DNA of 64,000 nt, from positions 4,128,445 to 4,192,444 of the forward strand of contig NC_134015.1 in NCBI RefSeq assembly GCF_040712315.1. Direction: 5' to 3'. Shown here one piece after another: positions 35,344-47,499 of the stretch (positions within the stretch are counted from its first letter, which is position 1; every line of letters starts with the position of its first letter). The notes under the pieces were generated by a model. That model was not told where the DNA came from. It saw nothing but the letters and a program-made list of their open reading frames with translations, and did no database searches. The DNA is from Castanea sativa (taxonomy: Eukaryota > Streptophyta > Magnoliopsida > Fagales > Fagaceae). Made by a program: the position numbers and the translations under genes.

Positions 35344-35432
35344 GTGAGTTTAGAATCTCTGCTATTTGTGAATTTGCATAATTTCCTTGAATGTCTTTGC
35401 TTAAATGCACTGTTAATTCTTCTTAATTACAG
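35344..35432 (+). other. Predicted 5'UTR intron of peptide gene 2
   Basis: Donor TAA|GTGAGT and acceptor TTACAG|AGAAAAATG, in the same position relative to the ATG as in copy 1. Inferred. Confidence 0.5.
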
Positions 35433-35438
35433 AGAAAA

Positions 35439-36733
35439 ATGTATAGGTCTCAGTCACATCTTCAATGGGTGTCCCTCATCTTCTTGGTTGTGACTGTCCC
35501 TTATCTTCTTGGTTTCAATGTTCAACAGTAAGTTTCTTCAGTACCCTTCGATATGTTTTCTTTTCTAATTCTTATATGAATAAACGAACTTTGCTAAAAC
35601 ATATGCAAGAACTCCAAACCCCAAAACTACAACATAAACTCCCAAGTCCTAAAACAAAAGAAACAAGCTCATCAGTGCTAAGTAACTACAATTTACATCT
35701 GCTGCAAACAAAGGTCCGGTATTCCTTTGAAGCCAGATGTGCCTAGGCTAGTCTGTATTTTGGGGTAGATTTAAAATTTTGCATCTTCAACGTGTTATCC
35801 CCCATTGAAAGCACCTTATTTCTGCAACCATATGGTCTTCTAATTAAGCATAAGTGCATAACTTCACAACTTTCCTTCAAATGCTTCTGTTAAAGAAATA
35901 TTGATAAAAGATATGTTCAATATTCAAATCTGGGTGTCATTATAACCACTATAATATGTCATACTCTGTAAGTTCATCTAAATGTTTTTCTTTCTTTCTT
36001 TCTTGGTTCTAATAAGATATAAATCTAAAATCTATTTTAATTCCACCTCCCTCTGTACCTGAGCTGCAGTTCAGGATGAATGAACTTTTAGTGTGTTTGG
36101 TAATTTTTTTTTTTTTTTTTTCAGTTTATTTTATTATTTAGCTTATTTTTGCTACTATTTATCAGATCTACTGTATTTTTTGGTACTATTCATAAGTCCT
36201 AATGTACTATTTCAGCTAATTTTTACTTTTATTTACAGTACTTTTAGCAAAAAAATTTTAAATTCAACAAAATAAGTGGATTTCAAAAAATCTTTAATTG
36301 GTCGGTTTTTGTTTTTCTTACTTAAAACAAATGGTGTTACTGGATATTAGCTTCTTGTTCTTAGATTTAAAAAAAAAAAAAAATAGTTATATGATCATAA
36401 ATTTAATATAAATATCTTACCACTGCACACCCTTGATGCAATGGTCACTCCATAAGTATAAGTGCTTATGGGGTGTGGAAGGCAACAGCCGGGGCTCAAG
36501 TCTCTAGGAGGGAGTTTCACACACATATACACTTAGATTAAGCTAAAGTAGAATTCTATCTTATATAAATAAATAATTAAATATATATATATTTATTCTC
36601 TTTCTCTCTCTCTCATAATTAATGAACTGATTTCACAAGGGGAAGAATACATGAGATACATGTCATTTTTGTTGTCCTTTCAATTCTCGTTAGAGAGTTT
36701 TTTTCTTTTTTGTTTAATTGATTTTGAAAGATT

Positions 36734-36802
<69 letters not shown>

Positions 36803-37501
36803 CATGGAGGGTGTGATAGGTGGAATATATCAGCTTTTCTTTTTCTGAAAAAAAAAAAAAACTTTTACAATATAATTAGTGACAAGTGGTAAGAAGATGG
36901 AATAGCAGTTCATAATTATATCTTTTTTACATCTATCATAGCACCTATTCAATAACAACTAAGAAGTATGAAATATGGTCAAATTTATCAATGGATCTCA
37001 TTTCTTTTTAAATTTTAATGGGCTTAATGAATTGATGTGACAAATACATTAAAATGTTATTCTAGAAGGTGTAAAATTTGAAATGAAATCAATATTAATT
37101 ATTAATTCTATTAAAATTTTAATAAAGAAAGCGATTTAAAAATGAAATTAACTTGGTTTTAAAAGTTGTTGAATGATTAAATTGACATAATTAATAGTTA
37201 AGGGATTAAATTGATATTTAGTTAATAATTTGATGATTAAAATAGTAATTTAGCTTATATTGTATAATGTTTTTACAGTATGTCTGGTGGCAAGTTGAGA
37301 CAAAAGGACTAAAGGAGCATGAGTTTATTACTACTATTAGGGGTGTGCATGGTCGGGTTGGGTCGAGTTAAGACGATTTTTTTACCCAACCCATCATGGT
37401 GGGTTAAAAAAAATTCAACCCTATCCAACTCAACCCATCACATAAGTCCAACCTAACCTAACCCAACTCACATGGGTCAGATTGAACCAATGAGTTGGAA
37501 A

Positions 37502-37544
<43 letters not shown>

Positions 37545-38226
37545 ATTGAGGAGAAAAAATTATAAATATAAATATATTTAAAAAACTCAAAAATTAGTAT
37601 CAATGTCTTTAAAGGCAAACAACATTAATGACTAAACAACAATAGTAATTTACTAGGGTTTGTATGAACTAATTGACTTTGATATAAAATAGGAAGAGCT
37701 GGTTATTTAAAAATAAATATATTAATTATATAATATTATAAAAATATATATATTAAAATATATGAGTGGGTCGGGTTTGGCTGGTTTAGAATTTTATGAC
37801 TTGAGTACACAACATGTTAAAGCATTCACAATGAACTTAACACAGTTTTAATTTAAAAAAAGAATTCTAGAAGTCTTTATTTTTTTAGCAAACTATCTTT
37901 CTCTATTTTATTTTTTGTGTGCGCTCTATACAAATATTGCTTTTGTTTATAGATCTGAAGCTCGGCCTCTGAATCCAAACATGGAGGTGGAGGGGAGGAA
38001 GAATCAGTCATCATTTTCAGCATTGATCAAAGACCAGTATGTACCCAATAAAGGAGAGATTCTAGGTCCAGGAGGTCCGCCATTTCTGTATTCCCCTCCT
38101 TCCCACATCGGAAACCATGAGATGAGTAGTGCTGGTCCGAGCGTTCATGGCGATGATCAATATGTCCCATTGAAGAAAGGTCCAGTCCCACCTTCTGCCC
38201 CTAATCCAACCACACATGGGCCATGA
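35439..38226 (+). CDS. Small secreted peptide precursor, copy 2 (IDA/PIP-like, dual module)
   Basis: Exons 35439-35527 and 37953-38226, phase-2 GT-AG intron of 2,425 nt (donor GTAAGT). The product is ~120 residues. A signal-peptide-like start (WVSLIFLVVTVPYLLGF) is followed by SEARPLNPNMEVEGRKN, identical to copy 1. Module 1 is DQYVPNKGE...GPPFLYSPPSHIGNH and module 2 is DQYVPLKKG running into GPVPPSAPNPTTH, then GP and stop. The C-terminal tail after the His differs from copy 1 because of a 4-nt indel, which suggests it is dispensable. The exons stay similar while the introns are strongly diverged and hold inserted repeats here, so the coding part seems to be maintained. It is probably a processed, secreted signal; function unknown. 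Confidence 0.8.
36088..36290. mobile_element. MITE in intron of peptide gene 2
   Basis: GTGTGTTTGGTAA...CAGTTTATT...TTAGCTTATTTT...TTCAGCTAA...CAAAATAAGTGGATTTC is the reverse-oriented relative of the Tourist-like MITE at 31961-32171 (AAACAACTTATTTAGCTG). The ends are not precise. Confidence 0.5.
36419..36570 (+). mobile_element. SINE copy in intron of peptide gene 2
   Basis: About 150 bp closely related to the SINE at 51223-51387: ACCACTGCA, TGATGCAATGGTCACTC (A-box region), AAGTATAAGTGCTTATGG, GGGGCTCAAGTCTC (B-box region), TTCACACACATATACACTTA. The 3' end runs into A/T-rich DNA and the target duplication is unclear. Confidence 0.75.
36737..36800 (+). repeat. (TA)n microsatellite
   Basis: About 64 bp of TA repeats in the intron of peptide gene 2; liable to length change. 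Confidence 0.95.
37341..37800. mobile_element. GGGTTGGGTCG-type repeat element in intron of peptide gene 2
   Basis: It starts AGGGGTGTGCATGGTCGGGT and contains ACCCAACCCATCA, a (TTA)n run (37504-37543) and GAGTGGGTCGGGTTTGG near the right. This pattern of repeated GGGTTGGGTCG/ACCCAACCCA is typical of a common plant non-autonomous hAT-like element. The right end is uncertain. Confidence 0.45.
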
Positions 38227-38289
38227 TGCCATTGGCAATCCCTGATGAGCTGAGTAGTGGTGCAATATGTCTCGTTAGTCCATAAAACT

Positions 38290-40540
38290 TGTTGATGCCT
38301 GTAATGTAAGCTGCTTCTCTTTTTTTATTAAAGATGGGGACTTTTATTCAGTAATGGTAAAAAAAAAAAAACATAGATACACAAAGCGTCGCAAGATTCG
38401 CAACTCGCAAGTATCAGGTGGTAACACACCAATCCTATGCAGCTTAAGAATCCTTACAAAGATAATTAGGTTAGGAGAGCCGCAATCCCATCCAAATTGT
38501 TCTCCTTGGCATGTGGCCCACTCAGCCTCTATTTCATGGCCTTCCCAGGCATGTAATATTCGCTATCCATTACACTTTGAAAGAATAGTTATTAAATTCG
38601 GATTGGACGTTAACTGGGGATTTAATAGTCAAGTCGTTGGTCTCTAGATCAACCAATTAATCACCAATTGAACTTCAAGATTAAAAAAATGGCATGCCAA
38701 AATTACTAATTAGAATTAAGTATAAAAAGCAAGCCAACTAATTTAAAATAAAAGGATGTCATAAAATCATATTACATTATACTCTTTATATCTTAAAATT
38801 CTATGAATAAACGTAAGTCTCAAACTCCAAAGTCACATTTTATGCATATTTCGTATATAACTTATTGCTCTAATTTAATGGATTACGTTCTAAGCCAAAA
38901 CTTGAAACTTTATCTTTACTAAAAAGTCAAACATCAACCTCATTTTAAATCTTTTATTTTCATTACCCTTCAAATTCAGAAAATAGCACTGCAATGTAAT
39001 TTTATTAAAAATTACAATCCGGATGGGGTCATAACAACCAATCCAAGTTGCAAAGGTTGCGAAAAAACCTTCAAGTTTTACTAGGTTAATTATATAAGTA
39101 ATAATCCAATTAAATAACTAGGTTATTGATTTGATTGGCTGAGCCAGGTCAAGTTTAATAACTATTGAAAGTTTTAGATTATAGTTTATATTTTGCTCCA
39201 CTTTCCAAGAGGCCAGCGACCACACATTTCTGAGTAGTTCTAGGACCACAAATTATTCCACATCTTTTTTACTACAGCAACTCTAACATGGCAGATTGTG
39301 AGTAGTTAACTATTATTTATACATGGACCCACCATTTTTTCTTTATCAATCACACTTTGTCCCGTCACAGTTGTGACAAGAAATTGTGAAATTTTATATG
39401 GTTCTAGACTTTTCCCACATTTCTCGTACCATTTACTCGACTTTCCAAAGTGACATCAGACGTGTATGGTTAAAAAACTCAATTATAGTGCCTTTTCTTT
39501 AACTGTTCTTTTGTTTTTATTAAATTGATAAATGTATATTATATAACATATGAACAACATATATATTATTAATTTGCAAAAAATATGTATGATTGGTTAT
39601 ATGATTATATTATTTAATGCAAATGATTGTTGTATTGTATTTAAAATCTTATTTTAGACTATGAAAAAGTTTACGGACACAATTTTTATATCAAATTCTT
39701 ACTATAATCTTGATATATATATGATTGTGAAAGGTAAAGAAAAATTGTAGATTTATGTACAAGTAATTATTAATGAAAAATAATCCCACATATCATCAAA
39801 TTGTAGCAAAAAAAAAATGTAACAAAAGTGTGTGGTTGTAGAAAAATTGTTAAACTATTGTGATTGTCAAAAAAAAAAAAATGTTGATTAATCGTCTCAT
39901 TTTTTACATGACTCCGCAAAAACAAATTCTTGACTGCGTCAGTGACAAGAAATATATTGAAATTCATAAGGAACAATAAATATTCATTTCAATCGAATCA
40001 CCTATTAAAATAGAACTAGATTTTATTTTGCATCCCAAAAATGGTTTATGGCTGATTATGTAATACATTTTGTCGCAAGCTTCCTCCTAATATACAAAAT
40101 CAAAGAGCTTGTTAAAAAATCATCTTCCATTTTATTGCGAAACCTAATCTTAACAATATTCATGGTTGCAAAAGTCAATTATTTTAGTTGGTTCTACCAA
40201 CATCTACAAATTAAATAAAAATCATTCTAAATAAATCAAATAAAAATCATATTTATTATCTCGTTATATATTATTTATTCTTCTAATTAAAGACTAGTTA
40301 ATATTCTCAAGTCAAAGTCAAATATTTTCTTGCATTCTCCTTCTTAAAGGCTATTTGCTAAGTTTTTTTTTTTTTTTTTTGCTAAACCTTTAACAAGATT
40401 TTCTATCCAAACTCTAGTTCTGCTCTATTGATCATAGGATTTCGCCTGATTGAGATCCTCAGACTCGCATAGGGAACAAAAACTTTATTCATTAATCAAA
40501 ATAATACCCATACCAATTACAATTCTCATAATCCAAATAC
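38290..40540. other. Non-coding stretch after peptide gene 2
   Basis: The gene's 3'UTR runs to about 38340. About 38350-38660 is less A/T-rich and has an open frame on + (38354-38647) that matches nothing I recognise. The rest is A/T-rich with no gene. Confidence 0.45.
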
Positions 40541-42369
40541 AATAATCATAGTATTTTAATTAATAATTTGATAGTAAGGACACTAAGCTCTCTCTCTCTC
40601 TCTCTCTCAATAGAACTCAGCTCTTTATTGATGCAAAAATGAATACAAGCAAGAACGGTCTAAAACTCTAAATTGTTTTTTTTTCATTTTGATTTCCAAC
40701 TTTTTTTTTAAGGTTGAAATTAAAGATAAACCCTAGTCAATTAGTCATATTATTTGGAGAACATAAGTTTTGTGCTGGATACTGAATAGTCCTTAGACAC
40801 GGAGTATTTTTAGTTTGACAAAATCAACTAGTGGGGGTTAGGTTAATCATGCAATTAAGTGCCCATGTTTTTTACTTTTAATTAGGACCTTAAGAATAAT
40901 ACAAAGACATTCAGGCAAGCAACCTCGTTTAAATCCAAAGAATTGAAAACTCGGACTGTGCTAAGTTTGAGAAAGATGAACTTGTGATGCCTCTAGAGTC
41001 GGTGATAATTCTAAATAAACACTAATAAAAAAATAAAAACTTAATTATTGTGAAAAAGCTTTCACCAAAATAACATTAACAAACACCTCTGTAGGGGACC
41101 ACTTGAATTCTAGCCTGCAACGAGATCAACAAACCGCACGTGGTATCCAAGCAATAATTATAAATTTGACCTTATACTCTCTACCTACTTCTTTTGGATT
41201 AAAGAAACACATTGGACAAAGCATTCAGCTCCAACCAAATCCAAAAAACAAAGCTTTATGTGGGCAGTTGTGCTAAAACAAAGGTGGTCCCATTCAAGTA
41301 GAAACACCTATGATTTTGAAATCTGGATTGGACCGTACAGTCCGACTCGATTAATCGGAAACCGTTTACTAAGATGGTTCTTTTAACACTCAAAATCGTC
41401 CTATGTTAAAAAGTCAGTCAACCATATGAACTGCGGTTGAACTGCCCAGTTTTGAAAACCGTAGAGGTTTCTTGTGGTTCCTGTGGTTTCAAACCAAAGC
41501 TTAAAAAAAAAGGAAGAAAAGAGAAGAAGAAGAAGGTATTTACAGCACCCTCTCACCATTTTTAAGAAAACTTCCAGGAAAAATAAATAAAAACAAAGAA
41601 CTAAAAAGAAAATAGTAGTATAAGAATATATAACTCTCTGATAATTGGCCTCAACAAGCCACTAGATCTGAAACTTTCATCCTTATCGTCCGTTGCAGCC
41701 TCCAGTCGATGACCGGTGATTAGATTTCTCCAAATTAGTGCACAATGGCACTAAGACTCTTTCTCCCTTTCTCCGGACTGTTGTGCTTTCTTTTCTTTTG
41801 CTGAGATTTCTTTGGGTTGATGAAGTCTTTTTCTATTTGGTAAAGGCGTTTATAGCTTAGTAAATAACGCCAATCAAGTCTATCTTCTCGCCCACTATAT
41901 ACCACTGTACCAATCTCTGTTTTGGCCACATAATTTGTTTATAGCTAGCATACCAGTCAAATGAGATAAGTGCCACCCCCTATGGTTATGATCCTCATCA
42001 ATATTGCCTTCTTCTTCACTGTAAACAAAAGAAGAAGGGACTATTATATTTGGGGACCACAACAAGCAAGCCCCACTAAAGCTTATTATCAGACTCTCAC
42101 TCACAGACTAGTACACTTATTCAATCAGAAAGTGGACGCGCACTAGTTCTCTTCTCTCACATGATGACCTTATAGTCATGGATTGGGCTAAGAAAGGAAA
42201 CAAACTAAAAATAAAAAAAAAAAAAATTCCAACCAATAACCAATGAGCTTTATGCAAAAAAAATCATAGTTATTGCCCAAAACTCTGTTCCCACTGCCTT
42301 CAATTGAATTTAAACTCTACCCTTCCTCAGAAACACTGCCACTGGTACTGCCAGCCAGCCCCAAAAATA
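40541..42369. repeat. Duplicated blocks E and G, third set
   Basis: About 40550-40980 is an E copy (TTAATTAATAATTTGATAG, a short CT run, CAAGAACGGTCTAAA, ATAAACCCTAGTCAA, TTTGACAAAATCAACTAG). About 41213-41300 is a G copy. In the 33-35 kb unit the order E-G leads to a peptide gene; here no peptide exon follows. Minus-strand frames at 41735-42104 are not recognised. Confidence 0.55.
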
Positions 42370-42813
42370 TTTTTTAAACAACAAAGCAAATGCTAGGGTC
42401 AACATGCATATACGATATACCTTTCAAAGACAAAAACTTAATAGCTTTCTCTCATCTCTTTTACTTTATAGATCTTTGAGTCTGCCTTCACCATGTAAAT
42501 GAATATGATGTTGATTTCATTGTTACCCAATTCCAACGGAAAAGGCCTAATGTCATCATGGCCCTCCTCTTCTATAGGTTTCCAATTACTTTACATAGCC
42601 TGCCAAAGCGGGCTAACAATCATCCAACTATCATTGAGTTCTGTAACTTTTGTCATTTTTATTAAAAAAGGTGGGTGGGTGGGTAAAGCTCAATTTTTTT
42701 TTGGGTAAATCAAAAGAAAATCAAATTATGGCCTAGCATACAATCTGATCTGATATTCCGCCTTACAATCTCACATAAGTTAGAAAAAGCTCTTCCACAT
42801 ACGTTATAAAATT
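42370..42813. repeat. Duplicated block F, partial copy
   Basis: GAGTCTGCCTTCACCATG...TGATGTTGATTT...GGCCCTCCTCTTCTATAGGTTT matches 63070-63170, and AAATCAAAAGAAAATCAAA...CTAGCATACAATC matches 63370-63410 and 31690-31725. Non-coding. Confidence 0.6.
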
Positions 42814-43106
42814 ACTAGCCTTTGAGCACGTGCGTGAGACTCTTCAATTTTTTTGGATAAAGGTTAATTTAGAGAATTTATTATAATTTGAGATTACTGC
42901 ATTTTCCAATCACAAAAAAACCTAGGAGTGTGATGAATATTATGCGTTAGCAAGTGAAATAATTTTTCATCACACTTTTTTTTTTTTTTTTTTGTAATTG
43001 GAAAATGTAGTAATCTCAAATTATAATAAATTCTCTAAATTAACTTTTATCCAAAAAAATAGAAGAGCCTCTGAGCACGCACGTAAGCGCGTGCTCAGAG
43101 GCTAGT
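42814..43106. mobile_element. Foldback MITE with nested terminal hairpin
   Basis: A 293-bp palindromic element with ends ACTAGCCTTTGAGCACG and (reverse complement) ACTAGCCTCTGAGCACG. The arms pair over most of the length (GGATAAAGGTTAATTTAGAG against CTCTAAATTAACTTTTATCC). ATT flanks both ends. The right arm also holds a perfect 14-bp hairpin, 43067-43080 with 43089-43102. A relative lies at about 47500-47720. Confidence 0.78.
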
Positions 43107-44702
43107 ATTCCATAATTATTATCCACTAGCTTATAACCTGTGCAAATGCACGGGATTTTTATAATTGTGCTGGTTGTTTGTTTATAGCATCATCAAAAGT
43201 ACACTTCTTTTCTTATATAACATCATCAAAAGTAAATAATACTTCATCATAATAATTTATATTAACATAATTTGAATAACGGGAAAAAATTAAATTTACA
43301 GCAGAAGAAAAACAAAAACCTTTCTTCATAACAGCATAAAAATTTAGATTCATAACTCAAAATAACATTTATAATCCTAAAATAAACCAAAAGTCAAATA
43401 GTTTAACCATTTGTTTATGGACTTCATGCTTTCTCTGTTAAAAGTCTTTATGGTTCTAATAATGTAAGCAACCAAGCCATTGAGGATCTTTTTGCATACT
43501 TGGACATATCAGAAGATTCAGAACAAAATGTTAATGTTAAATAGATTCCAAATGAAGATCACATACAAATGCGAAATTAGTTCTACCATCTAAAATCTAG
43601 ATCACGTGAATGAGCATTAAATAGCTCTTATTATTTCTTTTTCCTTTCAACATGTCTAATAAAAATTTCTAAATTGAAATTTTACTTAAAAACAAAATCC
43701 AAAAAAAAAAAAAAGGAAAGTATCTATTAGAATATAATCATATTTTTCTTATCTTTTAATAAGGCGTTGCCGAATTTCGATGGAAGATCTGAGAGTAAAA
43801 AAAAGAAAATTTTGGTAAAAACCCAAGTGGAAGATACTAAAATTGATAAGGGTAATGTATATGTATGTTCAGCTGTTTACCAATTGTAAGGTGTCTACCT
43901 ACTACCATAAAAAAAATTAATAATAATAAAAATAAATAAATTGTTTTCTTTATTTAAGTAGACAAAAAAAATGTAGATTACATTATTAAAAAAAAAAGGA
44001 CACTTTAATTGACACTAAAACATAAAATAAAAATGTTAATGCTTTAAATAAGGAATTTGTATGACAAATATGAAATGAAACTTTCATGAAACTTTTTTCT
44101 TAAATTATGGCTCTTAAAACAGCATGCGATAGTACAGTTGCCTATGCAAAATACCTCAAATGTCTTCTTTCTCATCATTCATAAATGTAAACAATGGGAC
44201 AATTTGCAAATCAGATCTTCCATCAATCACCTACTGCATAACTAACTTGATTTTCTCTTTCAATGTTTTAGAGTATTTAAGCTCCAACACTGGAGAAGAT
44301 AAATCATATAAGAATAAGAAATCAATTTACCTATTTGAGGCCAATAGTGAACACCTATGCAATGATAAGTATGTTAAATTGTTTTTTATTTATTTTAAAT
44401 ATGGATTGTTTCAAAATTTAGAAGGATTACAAAATAACTATATAATCCATTTAGGACATGTTCATTTAATAGAATTTCATAATTAGATACTAATGTTGGG
44501 TAAATATTGAAAAATTCTAAGTTTAATGTAGGTTGTTCATCTAACTATATGACACACTATATACCAACACCAAATTGCAAAGTGTGCTTGAAATTGTCAA
44601 ATTACTGATGGAGTAAGTTATTGATGCGCACATACCTCAATCTTGGAATTAGTATTAGCAAGCCTTCATTTAATGCACGAAACAAATATCATTTTGAAAA
44701 GA

Positions 44703-44959
44703 CTCAACTTCAGCCACAGCACATCTATGAGGGTGCTTCGGGTCTCTTAACTGATTACCAGCACCTCATGACAGCACAAACAACTTGAGCATCCTCTGTT
44801 TCTCTATTGTATCCCATTGGTGCATATTTTTTCTTTTTTCATGGCCCCTGCCCTGTTGAATATAGACCTGTGTTTTACTATCTGGGGGTCCACTGTTCCA
44901 TTTTGTAACTCAACTTGTAGTATTTCTGCTATCTTAATAAAGCTTTATATCTTTGATCT

Positions 44960-44995
<36 letters not shown>
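44703..44995 (+). mobile_element. Retroposed insertion with poly(A) tail (truncated LINE or processed copy)
   Basis: About 256 bp with an AATAAA signal (near 44935) ending in a pure A run of about 36 bases (44960-44995). TTTTGAAAAGA occurs just before it (44692-44702) and 6 bases after the tail (45002-45012), a probable target duplication. The source is unclear: a 5'-truncated LINE 3' end is most likely. It lies inside the second Helitron, so it is younger than that insertion or was carried with it. Confidence 0.65.
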
Positions 44996-44999
<4 letters not shown>

Positions 45000-45356
45000 G
45001 CTTTTGAAAAGAAAACCTTCTCCACATTAATATCTGCCTTTGCACTCTGTAGAACATATTCTTTTGGTATGAGTAGAACATTATGAATAAAATTTCAATG
45101 TAAAATTGTAGATTAGATCTCGATAACATAAATCAAATTACATAATTGTATCATCTCAAAACACATCAAAATTTAGCCAAAGTGCATTATATTTATATGT
45201 TTATTGCATAAGGTAGTTGCTTTAACTTATAGGATAAACATGGTTCAAATTCCCCTCTCCATTGTTGTAAAGAAGTTTCCCAATTATATTTTTTGAGAAC
45301 CTATATAAAGTTAGACTTTTACATTCAAAATTAAAAGCTTTAATTCTAACTTATCA

Positions 45357-45870
45357 TCAAACATAATCATAGGCACTAAACAGGACTGGTAATTGCAGAT
45401 TAAAATACAAAAACATATGAATAGCTTTGACAATACAATTACCAAAAAAAAATCTGATAGTATTGAAAACAAATTCAAAGAAAGAGAACAATTTTAAATC
45501 CACTTTTTTTTTGGAAAACTTAAAGCCCAAACTTATATAAAATGAAATACATAAATTTGCTAAAAATAAAATCCTATCTACCAATGAAGTAATATGAGAT
45601 CTTGTAGCATACATCAACAATTAGAAGATTTAACAGGTTGTAGCCAATAGTGGAATTTAGAGTTTCTTTTACAAATTGAGGTGATCACTATTCAAAGAAA
45701 GAGAATAGTTTTTCACCCTCTCATTTTGGTAATAATTAAAACCCAAACTTTTACCAAATGAAAACCATAAATTCACAAAAAAGAAAATCCTATCCACCAA
45801 TGAAAACAGAAAGAAAACGAGTATAGGCTTTGTAATAAGCATCATCAACAACAATGATGATGAAGGCACA
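45357..45870. repeat. Diverged tandem duplication in Helitron 2
   Basis: GAATAGTTTTTCACCCTC...AAACCCAAACTTTTACCAAA...AAAATCCTATCCACCAATGAA (about 45700-45810) matches GAACAATTTTAAATCC...AAAGCCCAAACTTATATAAA...AAAATCCTATCTACCAATGAA (about 45480-45600). The same minus-strand pseudo-frame (LVDRI(L/F)F) appears twice. Confidence 0.6.
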
Positions 45871-46770
45871 AAAAAAGAGAATATAAAACATGCTTAGATT
45901 AACAACTTTATGTGTTATATCATACATTTACCGACAGTAAATTAGGACAAAGTACTGTACCTCCTCTATCAAAATTATCCGTTGACTGCATATGAGTAAC
46001 TTGCATGCAAAATTTCCTTAGCAACCGAAAAGAACAGAGGATTTTAGTCAATTTGAGATGTCTAATCTCCTTAATGAGAGAAAAGATCTCTCTTTCCACT
46101 ATTGCCCAAAATCATTATTCTCAATTTGGTCCTATTTCTATTTACGAATTTTAATTTCAATTATGTATTTTAAAAAAATCACAGAGTTTTGTTAGCAAGA
46201 GATTATGCTCAAGGATAAGAATTGAGTCTAGATTGGCATTCTGCTCTACTATGTATCAGTTACTGAAATTCTGTTCAAAACAGAAGAATAAAAAGTTTTA
46301 TTCTAAATATAAACAAACTAATCGAAATATTAATGTGTACACCACACAACAGTGTTTAAGAATTAATCCCTAAATATTTAATGACATAATTTTAAGCAAT
46401 ATATTGGCTATTTAATCAAATACAATAAGGGAAAAATAAAAACATAATATACTGTCAAAAACAATTCACTGATTCTTTAAAACAAATATACATTCACAAT
46501 AAAACAGGGGACATGATTTTTTAGCACAAACAGTAAGGAGAGAGGAGAGGCGGCAATTCAAAGAGCTTGAAAAGTTATTAATTAAATAAACAAACGTTCA
46601 GAAGCACAAATATTAAAAAAGAATAACCCAATCTAAATCAGATATGACCTCATATTTAAAAAAATTTTGAAAATAAAAATAAAAGTTAAAAACTATAAAA
46701 CAGAAACTGGAAATGGGTTTGACGATGGCAAAATCAAAGGCAAAATCCCTTATGTTACCAGGACATAAAA

Positions 46771-47046
46771 CCGAAATTATATTTTATGCATAGAAAAAGG
46801 AACAAACCCATCTATTTTTCAAAAGGAGTCAAAAGAACAACCCTAGAAAATTCGGTAGGAATTTTTTTTGAAAAACAGATATATAGAAAACTAAGATGCT
46901 TATTTATGTAGTATAAACCCGAAATTATAATTTTTGCATAGAAAAAGGAACAAACCCATCTATTTTTCAAAAGGAGTCAAAGAAGAACCCTAGAAAATTC
47001 GGCAGGAATTTTTTTTGAAAAACAGATATACAGAAAAGGAAGATGC
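46771..47046. repeat. 148-bp tandem duplication in Helitron 2
   Basis: CCGAAATTAT...GCATAGAAAAAGGAACAAAC...GGAATTTTTTTTGAAAAACA...AGATGCT occurs at 46771-46918 and from 46919, about 90% alike by eye. Confidence 0.88.
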
Positions 47047-47499
47047 TGACCTTCAGAAAAATTTTGTTGCAGAGAAGAGATGAAATAGAGCAGAAGATCA
47101 AATTGTGATGGCTGGCCGTACGAACGTCCACTGGATCCCAATTTCTTTTTCCCCTTCTTCCCTTTCTCTGTGTCGCAGTATCGGTAGGTGATTTATTTTA
47201 GAGAGAGAAGATATTAAACGTAATCTGATGAAAACAGACGGCTAGGGTTTTTTTTAACTGAAATAGTTTTTTTCTTTTTTTTTTTTAAACGGACTTTATT
47301 TTTAATGTAACCCTCCTTGGTTTTTAATTGTTAGACGTGGCAGGGTTAAAAATCCAACCATTGTACCGTACGGCTTTTTTTAAAAAAATTGTATACGTGT
47401 CTGAATTTTAAATAGGCAGTTATTCTATTTGTCAACACGTCCTTAAATGTAGGAACCAACTTTCTCTCAGCTTCGTCTATTATATATATATAGATTTTT

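Larger units (their letters stand above)
43136..47494 (-). mobile_element. Second non-autonomous Helitron
   Basis: On the minus strand it begins A|TCTATATATATATAATAG at 47494 and ends GCACAGGTTATAAGCTAG|T at 43136, with the hairpin CCCGTGCATTTGCACAGG before the end. The ends match those of the Helitron at 26725-30780. The 4.36-kb interior has no Rep/helicase and no captured gene that I can name. Leader-like sequence lies near 47080-47200. It contains a retroposed insertion at 44703-44995 and two tandem duplications. Confidence 0.72.

Noticed and set aside
38354..38647. 97-codon open frame just after peptide gene 2
   Set aside because: No recognisable domain on either strand, no splice or promoter context; left as unexplained sequence.
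41735..42104. Minus-strand frames that might be an exon
   Set aside because: Two frames out of register, no recognised motif, no consistent splice sites.
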